Positions 23,998 through 37,323 of a DNA stretch of 64,000 bases are shown here, one piece after another (the first letter of the stretch is position 1; each line of letters begins with the position of its first letter). Both the position numbers and the translations under genes were made by a program. Source of the stretch: Gymnothorax reevesii (lineage: Eukaryota; Chordata; Actinopteri; Anguilliformes; Muraenidae). The notes beneath the pieces are model-generated. The model was not told where the DNA came from. It saw nothing but the letters and a program-made list of their open reading frames with translations, and did no database searches. The stretch lies in contig CM056577.1 of the NCBI GenBank assembly GCA_029721435.1, forward strand, positions 113,210,219-113,274,218. The letters run 5' to 3'.

Positions 23998-26073
23998 AAG
24001 TTCGATTAATTAAAAGGGAATGGCCCAGCCGAGCCCATCAATTTTTTCAAAATGGTAATCTTTTTTGCAAAATTTGTTAAAAATATATGTCACCTATCTA
24101 GTGACTACACAACAAAACCATGCAACCCTTAACATATGATTTTTGAAGCAATCAATTTCATTTCAAAAGTGGAACGGTAGCCTCGCCAACTATTTAAAAA
24201 AAAATTGGAAACACGGAGCATTCTGGGTAATAAAGGTGAGGGTTCCACCTTTGTGTGGAACCACCGGCCCTTTACTGCTCCCGATTTACACACCCGGGCA
24301 CATTTCCTGAAAAATACTGATTCAGCAGTATGTAGGCTACTATCCAATTGCATAGTCAGTTCAAACATTGAAAATGTACTCACTTTGGATTTGTGATGAT
24401 AAGAATTCCACATTTCCGAAAAGAAATAGAAAAATCATCGGTGCTTCATTTAACTTATGACTCAAATCCCCGCACCATTCATTATAAGGGATCAATGGCC
24501 TTCATTCTCACGACCACCAAGACATTCACACCAACTGCAGGAGGAGGCTAGATCCCTTTGGGAATGCACAACGTGTATCCATTATTCTGAAAGAATACAA
24601 ATGCGATAGTATCTTAGACTCAATCATTCGCGATTCAGTCACAAGTCACCAAACTGTCACATTGGCCCCTGAAAAGATGAGCAACTCGCGCGGTATCACA
24701 GTCGAGAAGACTCGATTTTGCTTCCGAGAGCCACCCGGTGTATTGCTAAAGAGAAAATATCAGCGATATATGAAAAGCCGCAGTACCCATCTCAGACTAA
24801 TAGTGAGCATTATTCAGAAGTCTCCAAATTAAAGATTAACACCGAGACAGGAAAGACAAACGCGAAGATTCTTCTGCGCAAGCATTAATTTATAACGGAT
24901 ACCAGCGGTGCTGTCAGAAAGCGCATCCCTTTAAACCTAGCTACTACACCTTGTCTGCAGGTGCATGGTATACAGTAGACAGATTTTGCTGTGTTGCAAT
25001 GTGTTCTAATATTTGTTTAAATGTTTGCTTTTCTTTTGACAGATATTGTACAGCTTGGAGCGCTTTGTCTCTGGCGACAGGAAATTCAATTCAAGACAAA
25101 TGTATAGCTCCAGAATATATTTTACCATTGAGTAAGGGGAACTTTAATTAAATAGGCGCCACATTGTATCGGACATTTTAATAATATAAAGTTTATACTT
25201 GCATTTCTAAGACATTGAAATAAGTAAGCAAATAAATAAATAAAGTGATAATGCTGCTGACGGCAAATTTCCTCAATCAATTTTTCATCATTAGTTGGAG
25301 CATACTATAACGTTGCAATTTGCTTATACTTCAGGAAACTTTGCACAATGTCAGTCAGTTCAATTTCAACTGATACTTTTTATATGTAGGCTACTGCCTA
25401 AGAACAATGGATACTTGACAATAAAAGCTAGGAATTTGAGCAAGCGTTTTTGTCTATGCGCCCATATTATTTGCCTTTAAATTTGAACATACATGCCTTC
25501 AATTGATAATGTCTCATTAGATAAATGTCTGAATCAATCATTTTGCAACTGCGCAAAAATAGATTTAGTCATTTCGGAACTGAAAGGTCCAAGACGACAC
25601 TTCAGCACTTGGAAAATGGTAAGCTTGGCAAAAACAAGACAGTTGTGAATTTCAGCTGTGACGACTTTGTCAGTCATTTTGTTCCATTATGTAATTATTA
25701 TCAGAGAATGGTTAATTGATGGTAATATCTGGATGTGCCTAAGCAGATAACGCTTAACATAAAGAGCATTGCTGAAAATCCACAGGGGTCCGCTTTTGAC
25801 CCCTGTCATTGCCCCGAGTGTTAAAGACAAGAACAATCAGTTGTGAAGGTTCGGCTGCGTGTGGAACCGTACGCGGCTCTTGGTCCATCATTTTTCAAAG
25901 ACCTCTCCCAGGTTATTCTGCAATTTTTAAGGCCTGTTACCAAATTGTTTCACAGATTCATTACATTTGCTATGCATTCATTTGCCTGTATTTAAACAAC
26001 CAGAAAAAATTGATCAGTAATCACTGCTAAATCCAGAAGGACAGTTCTTCTTTAATTTAATACGACATATATA

Positions 26074-26218
26074 GCAGTCCCCGAAGAGACTGTCAAAAAT
26101 TGCCAAATCTTCTGATATTTCAAGCTGATTCAGCGGGGTATTGGGTTAAGTTTTCAACCAGCAATAATCGCGCCTCGGTTACACCTCATGGGCTACGATA
26201 CTGCCACTGCGCAAAGAT
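26074..26218 (-). ncRNA. U4 snRNA variant, copy 12
   Basis: PSE 26260-26279, with one substitution (TTACCATTTTAAAAAAATTG on the minus strand). ZNF143-type site 26433-26451 intact. The RNA differs from consensus at G89A and C108A only. The Sm site and 3' stem are intact. It looks intermediate between the copy 3/4 subtype and the consensus. Confidence 0.9.
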
Positions 26219-28294
26219 AAGTTCGATTAATTAAAAGGGAATGGCCCAGCCGAGCCCATCAATTTTTTTAAAATGGTAATCTTTTTTGCAAAATTTGTTA
26301 AAAATATATGTCACCTATCTAGTGACTACACAACAAAACCATGCAACCCTTAACATATGATTTTTGAAGCAATCAATTTCATTTCAAAAGTGGAACGGTA
26401 GCCTCGCCAACTATTTAAAAAAAAATTGGAAACACGGAGCATTCTGGGTAATAAAGGTGAGGGTTCCACCTTTGTGTGGAACCACCGGCCCTTTACTGCT
26501 CCCGATTTACACACCCGGGCACATTTCCTGAAAAATACTGATTCAGCAGTATGTAGGCTACTATCCAATTGCATAGTCAGTTCAAACATTGAAAATGTAC
26601 TCACTTTGGATTTGTGATGATAAGAATTCCACATTTCCGAAAAGAAATAGAAAAATCATCGGTGCTTCATTCAACTTATGACTCAAATCCCCGCACCATT
26701 CATTATAAGGGATCAATGGCCTTCATTCTCACGACCACCAAGACATTCACACCAACTGCAGGAGGAGGCTAGATCCCTTTGGGAATGCACAACGTGTATC
26801 CATTATTCTGAAAGAATACAAATGCGATAGTATCTTAGACTCAATCATTCGCGATTCAGTCACAAGTCACCAAACTGTCACATTGGCCCCTGAAAAGATG
26901 AGCAACTCGCGCGGTATCACAGTCGAGAAGACTCGATTTTGCTTCCGAGAGCCACCCGGTGTATTGCTAAAGAGAAAATATCAGCGATATATGAAAAGCC
27001 GCAGTACCCATCTCAGACTAATAGTGAGCATTATTCAGAAGTCTCCAAATTAAAGATTAACACCGAGACAGGAAAGACAAGCGCGAAGATTCTTCTGCGC
27101 AAGCATTAATTTATAACGGATACCAGCGGTGCTGTCAGAAAGCGCATCCCTTTAAACCTAGCTACTACACCTTGTCTGCAGGTGCATGGTATACAGTAGA
27201 CAGATTTTGCTGTGTTGCAATGTGTTCTAATATTTGTTTAAATGTTTGCTTTTCTTTTGACAGATATTGGACAGCTTGGAGCGCTTTGTCTCTGGCGACA
27301 GGAAATTCAATTCAAGACAAATGTATAGCTCCAGAATATATTTCACCATTGAGTAAGGGGAACTTTAATTAAATAGGCGCCACATTGTATCGGACATTTT
27401 AATAATATAAAGTTTATACTTGCATTTCTAAGACATTGAAATAAGTAAGCAAATAAATAAATAAAGTGATAATGCTGCTGACGGCAAATTTCCTCAATCA
27501 ATTTTTCATCATTAGTTGGAGCATACTATAACGTTGCAATTTGCTTATACTTCAGGAAACTTTGCACAATGTCAGTCAGTTCAATTTCAACTGATACTTT
27601 TTATATGTAGGCTACTGCCTAAGAACAATGGATACTTGACAATAAAAGCTAGGAATTTGAGCAAGCGTTTTTGTCTATGCGCCCATATTATTTGCCTTTA
27701 AATTTGAACATACATGCCTTTAATTGATAATGTCTCATTAGATAAATGTCTGAATCAATCATTTTGCAACTGCGCAAAAATAGATTTAGTCATTTCGGAA
27801 CTGAAAGGTCCAAGACGACACTTCAGCACTTGGAAAATGGTAAGCTTGGCAAAAACAAGACAGTTGTGAATTTCAGCTGTGACGACTTTGTCAGTCATTT
27901 TGTTCCATTATGTAATTATTATCAGAGAATGGTTAATTGATGGTAATATCTGGATGTGCCTAAGCAGATAACGCTTAACATAAAGAGCATTGCTGAAAAT
28001 CCACAGGGGTCCGCTTTTGACCCCTGTCATTGCCCCGAGTGTTAAAGACAAGAACAATCAGTTGTGAAGGTTCGGCTGCGTGTGGAACCGTACGCGGCTC
28101 TTGGTCCATCATTTTTCAAAGACCTCTCCCAGGTTATTCTGCAATTTTTAAGGCCTGTTACCAAATTGTTTCACAGATTCATTACATTTGCTATGCATTC
28201 ATTTGCCTGCATTTAAACAACCAGAAAAAATTGACCAGTAGTCACTGCTAAATCCAGAAGGACAATTCTTCATTATTTTAATACGATATATATA

Positions 28295-28439
28295 GCAGTC
28301 CCCGAAGAGACTGTCAAACATTGCCAAATCTGCTGATATTTCAAGCTGATTCAGCGGGGTATTGGGTTAAGTTTTCAACCAGCAATAATCGCGCCTCGGT
28401 TACACCTCATGGGCTACGATACTGCCACTGCGCAAAGAT
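28295..28439 (-). ncRNA. U4 snRNA variant, copy 13 (altered Sm site)
   Basis: PSE 28481-28500, ZNF143-type site 28654-28672. U121G changes the Sm site to AATGTTTG. G89A turns a G-U pair of the proposed central hairpin into A-U. The 3' stem is intact. It is probably impaired in Sm assembly. Copy 16 is its duplicate at a 6,663-bp lag. Confidence 0.86.
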
Positions 28440-30515
28440 AAGTTCGATTAATTAAAAGGGAATGGCCCAGCCGAGCCCATCAATTTTTTCAAAATGGTAA
28501 TCTTTTTTGCAAAATTTGTTAAAAATATATGTCACCTATCTAGTGACTACACAACAAAACCATGCAACCCTTAACATATGATTTTTGAAGCAATCAATTT
28601 CATTTCAAAAGTGGAACGGTAGCCTCGCCAACTATTTAAAAAAAAATTGGAAACACGGAGCATTCTGGGTAATAAAGGTGAGGGTTCCACCTTTGTGTGG
28701 AACCACCGGCCCTTTACTGCTCCCGATTTACACACCCGGGCACATTTCCTGAAAAATACTGATTCAGCAGTATGTAGGCTACTATCCAATTGCATAGTCA
28801 GTTCAAACATTGAAAATGTACTCACTTTGGATTTGTGATGATAAGAATTCCACATTTCCGAAAAGAAATAGAAAAATCATCGGTGCTTCATTCAACTTAT
28901 GACTCAAATCCCCGCACCATTCATTATAAGGGATCAATGGCCTTCATTCTCACGACCACCAAGACATTCACACCAACTGCAGGAGGAGGCTAGATCCCTT
29001 TGGGAATGCACAACGTGTATCCATTATTCTGAAAGAATACAAATGCGATAGTATCTTAGACTCAATCATTCGCGATTCAGTCACAAGTCACCAAACTGTC
29101 ACATTGGCCCCTGAAAAGATGAGCAACTCGCGCGGTATCACAGTCGAGAAGACTCGATTTTGCTTCCGAGAGCCACCCGGTGTATTGCTAAAGAGAAAAT
29201 ATCAGCGATATATGAAAAGCCGCAGTACCCATCTCAGACTAATAGTGAGCATTATTCAGAAGTCTCCAAATTAAAGATTAACACCGAGACAGGAAAGACA
29301 AGCGCGAAGATTCTTCTGCGCAAGCATTAATTTATAACGGATACCAGCGGTGCTGTCAGAAAGCGCATCCCTTTAAACCTAGCTACTACACCTTGTCTGC
29401 AGGTGCATGGTATACAGTAGACAGATTTTGCTGTGTTGCAATGTGTTCTAATATTTGTTTAAATGTTTGCTTTTCTTTTGACAGATATTGTACAGCTTGG
29501 AGCGCTTTGTCTCTGGCGACAGGAAATTCAATTCAAGACAAATGTATAGCTCCAGAATATATTTTACCATTGAGTAAGGGGAACTTTAATTAAATAGGCG
29601 CCACATTGTATCGGACATTTTAATAATATAAAGTTTATACTTGCATTTCTAAGACATTGAAATAAGTAAGCAAATACATAAATAAAGTGATAATGCTGCT
29701 GACGGCAAATTTCCTCAATCAATTTTTCATCATTAGTTGGAGCATACTATAACGTTGCAATTTGCTTATACTTCAGGAAACTTTGCACAATGTCAGTCAG
29801 TTCAATTTCAACTGATACTTTTTATATGTAGGCTACTGCCTAAGAACAATGGATACTTGACAATAATAGCTAGGAATTTGAGCAAGCGTTTTTGTCTATG
29901 CGCCCATATTATTTGCCTTTAAATTTGAACATACATGCCTTTAATTGATAATGTCTCATTAGATAAATGTCTGAATCAATCATTTTGCAACTGCGCAAAA
30001 ATAGATTTAGTCATTTCGGAACTGAAAGGTCCAAGACGACACTTCAGCACTTGGAAAATGGTAAGCTTGGCAAAAACAAGACAGTTGTGAATTTCAGCTG
30101 TGACGACTTTGTCAGTCATTTTGTTCCATTATGTAATTATTATCAGAGAATGGTTAATTGATGGTAATATCTGGATGTGCCTAAGCAGATAACGCTTAAC
30201 ATAAAGAGCATTGCTGAAAATCCACAGGGGTCCGCTTTTGACCCCTGTCATTGCCCCGAGTGTTAAAGACAAGAACAATCAGTTGTGAAGGTTCGGCTGC
30301 GTGTGGAACCGTACGCGGCTCTTGGTCCATCATTTTTCAAAGACCTCTCCCAGGTTATTCTGCAATTTTTAAGGCCTGTTACCAAATTGTTTCACAGATT
30401 CATTACATTTGCTATGCATTCATTTGCCTGTATTTAAACAACCAGAAAAAATTGACCAGTAGTCACTGCTAAATCCAGAAGGACAATTCTTCATTAATTT
30501 AATACGACATATATA

Positions 30516-30660
30516 GCAGTCCCCGAAGAGACTGTCAAAAATTGCCAAATCTGCTGATATTTCAAGCTGATCCAGTGGGGTATTGGGTTAAGTTTTCAAC
30601 CAGCAATAATCGCGCCTCGGTTACACCTCATGGGCTACGATACTGCCACTGCGCAAAGAT
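30516..30660 (-). ncRNA. U4 snRNA variant, copy 14
   Basis: PSE 30702-30721, ZNF143-type site 30875-30893. The single change seen is G85A, at the outer pair of the central hairpin. Everything else matches the array consensus, so this is one of the cleaner copies. Confidence 0.92.
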
Positions 30661-32736
30661 AAGTTCGATTAATTAAAAGGGAATGGCCCAGCCGAGCCCA
30701 TCAATTTTTTCAAAATGGTAATCTTTTTTGCAAAATTTGTTAAAAATATATGTCACCTATCTAGTGACTACACAACAAAACCATGCAACCCTTAACATAT
30801 GATTTTTGAAGCAATCAATTTCATTTCAAAAGTGGAACGGTAGCCTCGCCAACTATTTAAAAAAAAATTGGAAACACGGAGCATTCTGGGTAATAAAGGT
30901 GAGGGTTCCACCTTTGTGTGGAACCACCGGCCCTTTACTGCTCCCGATTTACACACCCGGGCACATTTCCTGAAAAATACTGATTCAGCAGTATGTAGGC
31001 TACTATCCAATTGCATAGTCAGTTCAAACATTGAAAATGTACTCACTTTGGATTTGTGATGATAAGAATTCCACATTTCCGAAAAGAAATAGAAAAATCA
31101 TCGGTGCTTCATTCAACTTATGACTCAAATCCCCGCACCATTCATTATAAGGGATCAATGGCCTTCATTCTCACGACCACCAAGACATTCACACCAACTG
31201 CAGGAGGAGGCTAGATCCCTTTGGGAATGCACAACGTGTATCCATTATTCTGAAAGAATACAAATGCGATAGTATCTTAGACTCAATCATTCGCGATTCA
31301 GTCACAAGTCACCAAACTGTCACATTGGCCCCTGAAAAGATGAGCAACTCGCGCGGTATCACAGTCGAGAAGACTCGATTTTGCTTCCGAGAGCCACCCG
31401 GTGTATTGCTAAAGAGAAAATATCAGCGATATATGAAAAGCCGCAGTACCCATCTCAGACTAATAGTGAGCATTATTCAGAAGTCTCCAAATTAAAGATT
31501 AACACCGAGACAGGAAAGACAAGCGCGAAGATTCTTCTGCGCAAGCATTAATTTATAACGGATACCAGCGGTGCTGTCAGAAAGCGCATCCCTTTAAACC
31601 TAGCTACTACACCTTGTCTGCAGGTGCATGGTATACAGTAGACAGATTTTGCTGTGTTGCAATGTGTTCTAATATTTGTTTAAATGTTTGCTTTTCTTTT
31701 GACAGATATTGTACAGCTTGGAGCGCTTTGTCTCTGGCGACAGGAAATTCAATTCAAGACAAATGTATAGCTCCAGAATATATTTTACCATTGAGTAAGG
31801 GGAACTTTAATTAAATAGGCGCCACATTGTATCGGACATTTTAATAATATAAAGTTTATACTTGCATTTCTAAGACATTGAAATAAGTAAGCAAATAAAT
31901 AAATAAAGTGATAATGCTGCTGACGGCAAATTTCCTCAATCAATTTTTCATCATTAGTTGGAGCATACTATAACGTTGCAATTTGCTTATACTTCAGGAA
32001 ACTTTGCACAATGTCAGTCAGTTCAATTTCAACTGATACTTTTTATATGTAGGCTACTGCCTAAGAACAATGGATACTTGACAATAAAAGCTAGGAATTT
32101 GAGCAAGCGTTTTTGTCTATGCGCCCATATTATTTGCCTTTAAATTTGAACATACATGCCTTTAATTGATAATGTCTCATTAGATAAATGTCTGAATCAA
32201 TCATTTTGCAACTGCGCAAAAATAGATTTAGTCATTTCGGAACTGAAAGGTCCAAGACGACACTTCAGCACTTGGAAAATGGTAAGCTTGGCAAAAACAA
32301 GACAGTTGTGAATTTCAGCTGTGACGACTTTGTCAGTCATTTTGTTCCGTTATGTAATTATTATCAGAGAATGGTTAATTGATGGTAATATCTCGATGTG
32401 CCTAAGCAGATAACGCTTAACATAAAGAGCATTGCTGAAAATCCACAGGGGTCCGCTTTTGACCCCTGTCATTGCCCCGAGTGTTAAAGACAAGAACAAT
32501 CAGTTGTGAAGGTTCGGCTGCGTGTGGAACCGTACGCGGCTCTTGGTCCATCATTTTTCAAAGTCCTCTCCCAGGTTATTCTGCAATTTTTAAGGCCTGT
32601 TACCAAATTGTTTCACAGATTCATTACATTTGCTATGCATTCATTTGCCTGTATTTAAACAACCAGAAAAAATTGACCAGTAGTCACTGCTAAATCCAGA
32701 AGGACAATTCTTCATTAATTTAATACGACATATATA

Positions 32737-32881
32737 GCAGTCCCCGAAGAGACTGTCAAAAATTGCCAAATCTGCTGATATTTCAAGCTGATCCAGCGGG
32801 GTATTGGGTTAAATTTTCAACCAGCAATAATCGCGCCTCGGTTACACCTCCTGGGCTACGATACTGCCACTGCGCAAAGAT
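32737..32881 (-). ncRNA. U4 snRNA variant, copy 15 (U31G)
   Basis: PSE 32923-32942. The ZNF143-type site 33096-33114 carries one change outside its core. U31G replaces the flipped-out uridine that 15.5K/SNU13 holds in the kink-turn, and C69U alters the linker. Sm site and 3' stem are intact. It may bind 15.5K poorly. Confidence 0.88.
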
Positions 32882-34957
32882 AAGTTCGATTAATTAAAAG
32901 GGAATGGCCCAGCCGAGCCCATCAATTTTTTCAAAATGGTAATCTTTTTTGCAAAATTTGTTAAAAATATATGTCACCTATCTAGTGACTACACAACAAA
33001 ACCACGCAACCCTTAACATATGATTTTTGAAGCAATCAATTTCATTTCAAAAGTGGAACGGTAGCCTCGCCAACTATTTAAAAAAAAATTGGAAACACGT
33101 AGCATTCTGGGTAATAAAGGTGAGGGTTCCACCTTTGTGTGGAACCACCGGCCCTTTACTGCTCCCGATTTACACACCCGGGCACATTTCCTGAAAAATA
33201 CTGATTCAGCAGTTTGTAGGCTACTATCCAATTGCATAGTCAGTTCAAACATTGAAAATGTACTCACTTTGGATTTGTGATGATAAGAATTCCACATTTC
33301 CGAAAAGAAATAGAAAAATCATCGGTGCTTCATTCAACTTATGACTCAAATCCCCGCACCATTCATTATAAGGGATCAATGGCCTTCATTCTCACGACCA
33401 CCAAGACATTCACACCAACTGCAGGAGGAGGCTAGATCCCTTTGGGAATGCACAACCTGTATCCATTATTCTGAAAGAATACAAATGCGACAGTATCTTA
33501 GACTCAATCATTCGCGATTCAGTCACAAGTCACCAGACTGTCACATTGGCCCCTGAAAAGATGAGCAACTCGCGCGGTATCACAGTCGAGAAGACTCGAT
33601 TTTGCTTCCGAGAGCCACCCGGTGTATTGCTAAAGAGAAAATATCAGCGATATATGAAAAGCCGCAGTACCCATCTCAGACTAATAGTGAGCATTATTCA
33701 GAAGTCTCCAAATTAAAGATTAACACCGAGACAGGAAAGACAAGCGCGAAGATTCTTCTGCGCAAGCATTAATTTATAACGGATACCAGCGGTGCTGTCA
33801 GAAAGCGCATCCCTTTAAACCTAGCTACTACACCTTGTCTGCAGGTGCATGGTATACAGTAGACAGATTTTGCTGTGTTGCAATGTGTTCTAATATTTGT
33901 TTAAATGTTTGCTTTTCTTTTGACAGATATTGTACAGCTTGGAGCGCTTTGTCTCTGGCGACAGGAAATTCAATTCAAGACAAATGTATAGCTCCAGAAT
34001 ATATTTTACCATTGAGTAAGGGGAACTTTAATTAAATAGGCGCCACATTGTATCGGACATTTTAATAATATAAAGTTTATACTTGCATTTCTAAGACATT
34101 GAAATAAGTAAGCAAATAAATAAATAAAGTGATAATGCTGCTGACGGCAAATTTCCTCAATCAATTTTTCATCATTAGTTGGAGCATACTATAACGTTGC
34201 AATTTGCTTATACTTCAGGAAACTTTGCACAATGTCAGTCAGTTCAATTTCAACTGATACTTTTTATATGTAGGCTACTGCCTAAGAACAATGGATACTT
34301 GACAATAAAAGCTAGGAATTTGAGCAAGCGTTTTTGTCTATGCGCCCATATTATTTGCCTTTAAATTTGAACATACATGCCTTTAATTGATAATGTCTCA
34401 TTAGATAAATGTCTGAATCAATCATTTTGCAACTGCGCAAAAATAGATTTAGTCATTTCGGAACTGAAAGGTCCAAGACGACACTTCAGCACTTGGAAAA
34501 TGGTAAGCTTGGCAAAAACAAGACAGTTGTGAATTTCAGCTGTGACGACTTTGTCAGTCATTTTGTTCCATTATGTAATTATTATCAGAGAATGGTTAAT
34601 TGATGGTAATATCTGGATGTGCCTAAGCAGATAACGCTTAACATAAAGAGCATTGCTGAAAATCCACAGGGGTCCGCTTTTGACCCCTGTCATTGCCCCG
34701 AGTGTTAAAGACAAGAACAATCAGTTGTGAAGGTTCGGCTGCGTGTGGAACCGTACGCGGCTCTTGGTCCATCATTTTTCAAAGACCTCTCCCAGGTTAT
34801 TCTGCAATTTTTAAGGCCTGTTACCAAATTGTTTCACAGATTCATTACATTTGCTATGCATTCATTTGCCTGCATTTAAACAACCAGAAAAAATTGACCA
34901 GTAGTCACTGCTAAATCCAGAAGGACAATTCTTCATTATTTTAATACGATATATATA

Positions 34958-35102
34958 GCAGTCCCCGAAGAGACTGTCAAACATTGCCAAATCTGCTGAT
35001 ATTTCAAGCTGATTCAGCGGGGTATTGGGTTAAGTTTTCAACCAGCAATAATCGCGCCTCGGTTACACCTCATGGGCTACGATACTGCCACTGCGCAAAG
35101 AT
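34958..35102 (-). ncRNA. U4 snRNA variant, copy 16 (altered Sm site)
   Basis: PSE 35144-35163, ZNF143-type site 35317-35335. Same U121G Sm-site change and G89A as copy 13, of which it is the 6,663-bp-lag duplicate. Confidence 0.86.
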
Positions 35103-37178
35103 AAGTTCGATTAATTAAAAGGGAATGGCCCAGCCGAGCCCATCAATTTTTTCAAAATGGTAATCTTTTTTGCAAAATTTGTTAAAAATATATGTCACCT
35201 ATCTAGTGACTACACAACAAAACCATGCAACCCTTAACATATGATTTTTGAAGCAATCAATTTCATTTCAAAAGTGGAACGGTAGCCTCGCCAACTATTT
35301 AAAAAAAAATTGGAAACACGGAGCATTCTGGGTAATAAAGGTGAGGGTTCCACCTTTGTGTGGAACCACCGGCCCTTTACTGCTCCCGATTTACACACCC
35401 GGGCACATTTCCTGAAAAATACTGATTCAGCAGTATGTAGGCTACTATCCAATTGCATAGTCAGTTCAAACATTGAAAATGTACTCACTTTGGATTTGTG
35501 ATGATAAGAATTCCACATTTCCGAAAAGAAATAGAAAAATCATCGGTGCTTCATTCAACTTATGACTCAAATCCCCGCACCATTCATTATAAGGGATCAA
35601 TGGCCTTCATTCTCACGACCACCAAGACATTCACACCAACTGCAGGAGGAGGCTAGATCCCTTTGGGAATGCACAACGTGTATCCATTATTCTGAAAGAA
35701 TACAAATGCGATAGTATCTTAGACTCAATCATTCGCGATTCAGTCACAAGTCACCAAACTGTCACATTGGCCCCTGAAAAGATGAGCAACTCGCGCGGTA
35801 TCACAGTCGAGAAGACTCGATTTTGCTTCCGAGAGCCACCCGGTGTATTGCTAAAGAGAAAATATCAGCGATATATGAAAAGCCGCAGTACCCATCTCAG
35901 ACTAATAGTGAGCATTATTCAGAAGTCTCCAAATTAAAGATTAACACCGAGACAGGAAAGACAAGCGCGAAGATTCTTCTGCGCAAGCATTAATTTATAA
36001 CGGATACCAGCGGTGCTGTCAGAAAGCGCATCCCTTTAAACCTAGCTACTACACCTTGTCTGCAGGTGCATGGTATACAGTAGACAGATTTTGCTGTGTT
36101 GCAATGTGTTCTAATATTTGTTTAAATGTTTGCTTTTCTTTTGACAGATATTGTACAGCTTGGAGCGCTTTGTCTCTGGCGACAGGAAATTCAATTCAAG
36201 ACAAATGTATAGCTCCAGAATATATTTTACCATTGAGTAAGGGGAACTTTAATTAAATAGGCGCCACATTGTATCGGACATTTTAATAATATAAAGTTTA
36301 TACTTGCATTTCTAAGACATTGAAATAAGTAAGCAAATACATAAATAAAGTGATAATGCTGCTGACGGCAAATTTCCTCAATCAATTTTTCATCATTAGT
36401 TGGAGCATACTATAACGTTGCAATTTGCTTATACTTCAGGAAACTTTGCACAATGTCAGTCAGTTCAATTTCAACTGATACTTTTTATATGTAGGCTACT
36501 GCCTAAGAACAATGGATACTTGACAATAATAGCTAGGAATTTGAGCAAGCGTTTTTGTCTATGCGCCCATATTATTTGCCTTTAAATTTGAACATACATG
36601 CCTTTAATTGATAATGTCTCATTAGATAAATGTCTGAATCAATCATTTTGCAACTGCGCAAAAATAGATTTAGTCATTTCGGAACTGAAAGGTCCAAGAC
36701 GACACTTCAGCACTTGGAAAATGGTAAGCTTGGCAAAAACAAGACAGTTGTGAATTTCAGCTGTGACGACTTTGTCAGTCATTTTGTTCCATTATGTAAT
36801 TATTATCAGAGAATGGTTAATTGATGGTAATATCTGGATGTGCCTAAGCAGATAACGCTTAACATAAAGAGCATTGCTGAAAATCCACAGGGGTCCGCTT
36901 TTGACCCCTGTCATTGCCCCGAGTGTTAAAGACAAGAACAATCAGTTGTGAAGGTTCGGCTGCGTGTGGAACCGTACGCGGCTCTTGGTCCATCATTTTT
37001 CAAAGACCTCTCCCAGGTTATTCTGCAATTTTTAAGGCCTGTTACCAAATTGTTTCACAGATTCATTACATTTGCTATGCATTCATTTGCCTGTATTTAA
37101 ACAACCAGAAAAAATTGACCAGTAGTCACTGCTAAATCCAGAAGGACAATTCTTCATTAATTTAATACGACATATATA

Positions 37179-37323
37179 GCAGTCCCCGAAGAAACTGTCA
37201 AAAATTGCCAAATCTGCTGATATTTCAAGCTGATCCAGTGGGGTATTGGGTTAAGTTTTCAACCAGCAATAATCGCGCCTCGGTTACACCTCATGGGCTA
37301 CGATACTGCCACTGCGCAAAGAT
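37179..37323 (-). ncRNA. U4 snRNA variant, copy 17
   Basis: PSE 37365-37384, ZNF143-type site 37538-37556. It has G85A as in copy 14, its block partner, plus a private C131U that turns a G-C pair of the 3' stem into G-U. The private change shows the copies diverged after duplication. Confidence 0.91.
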
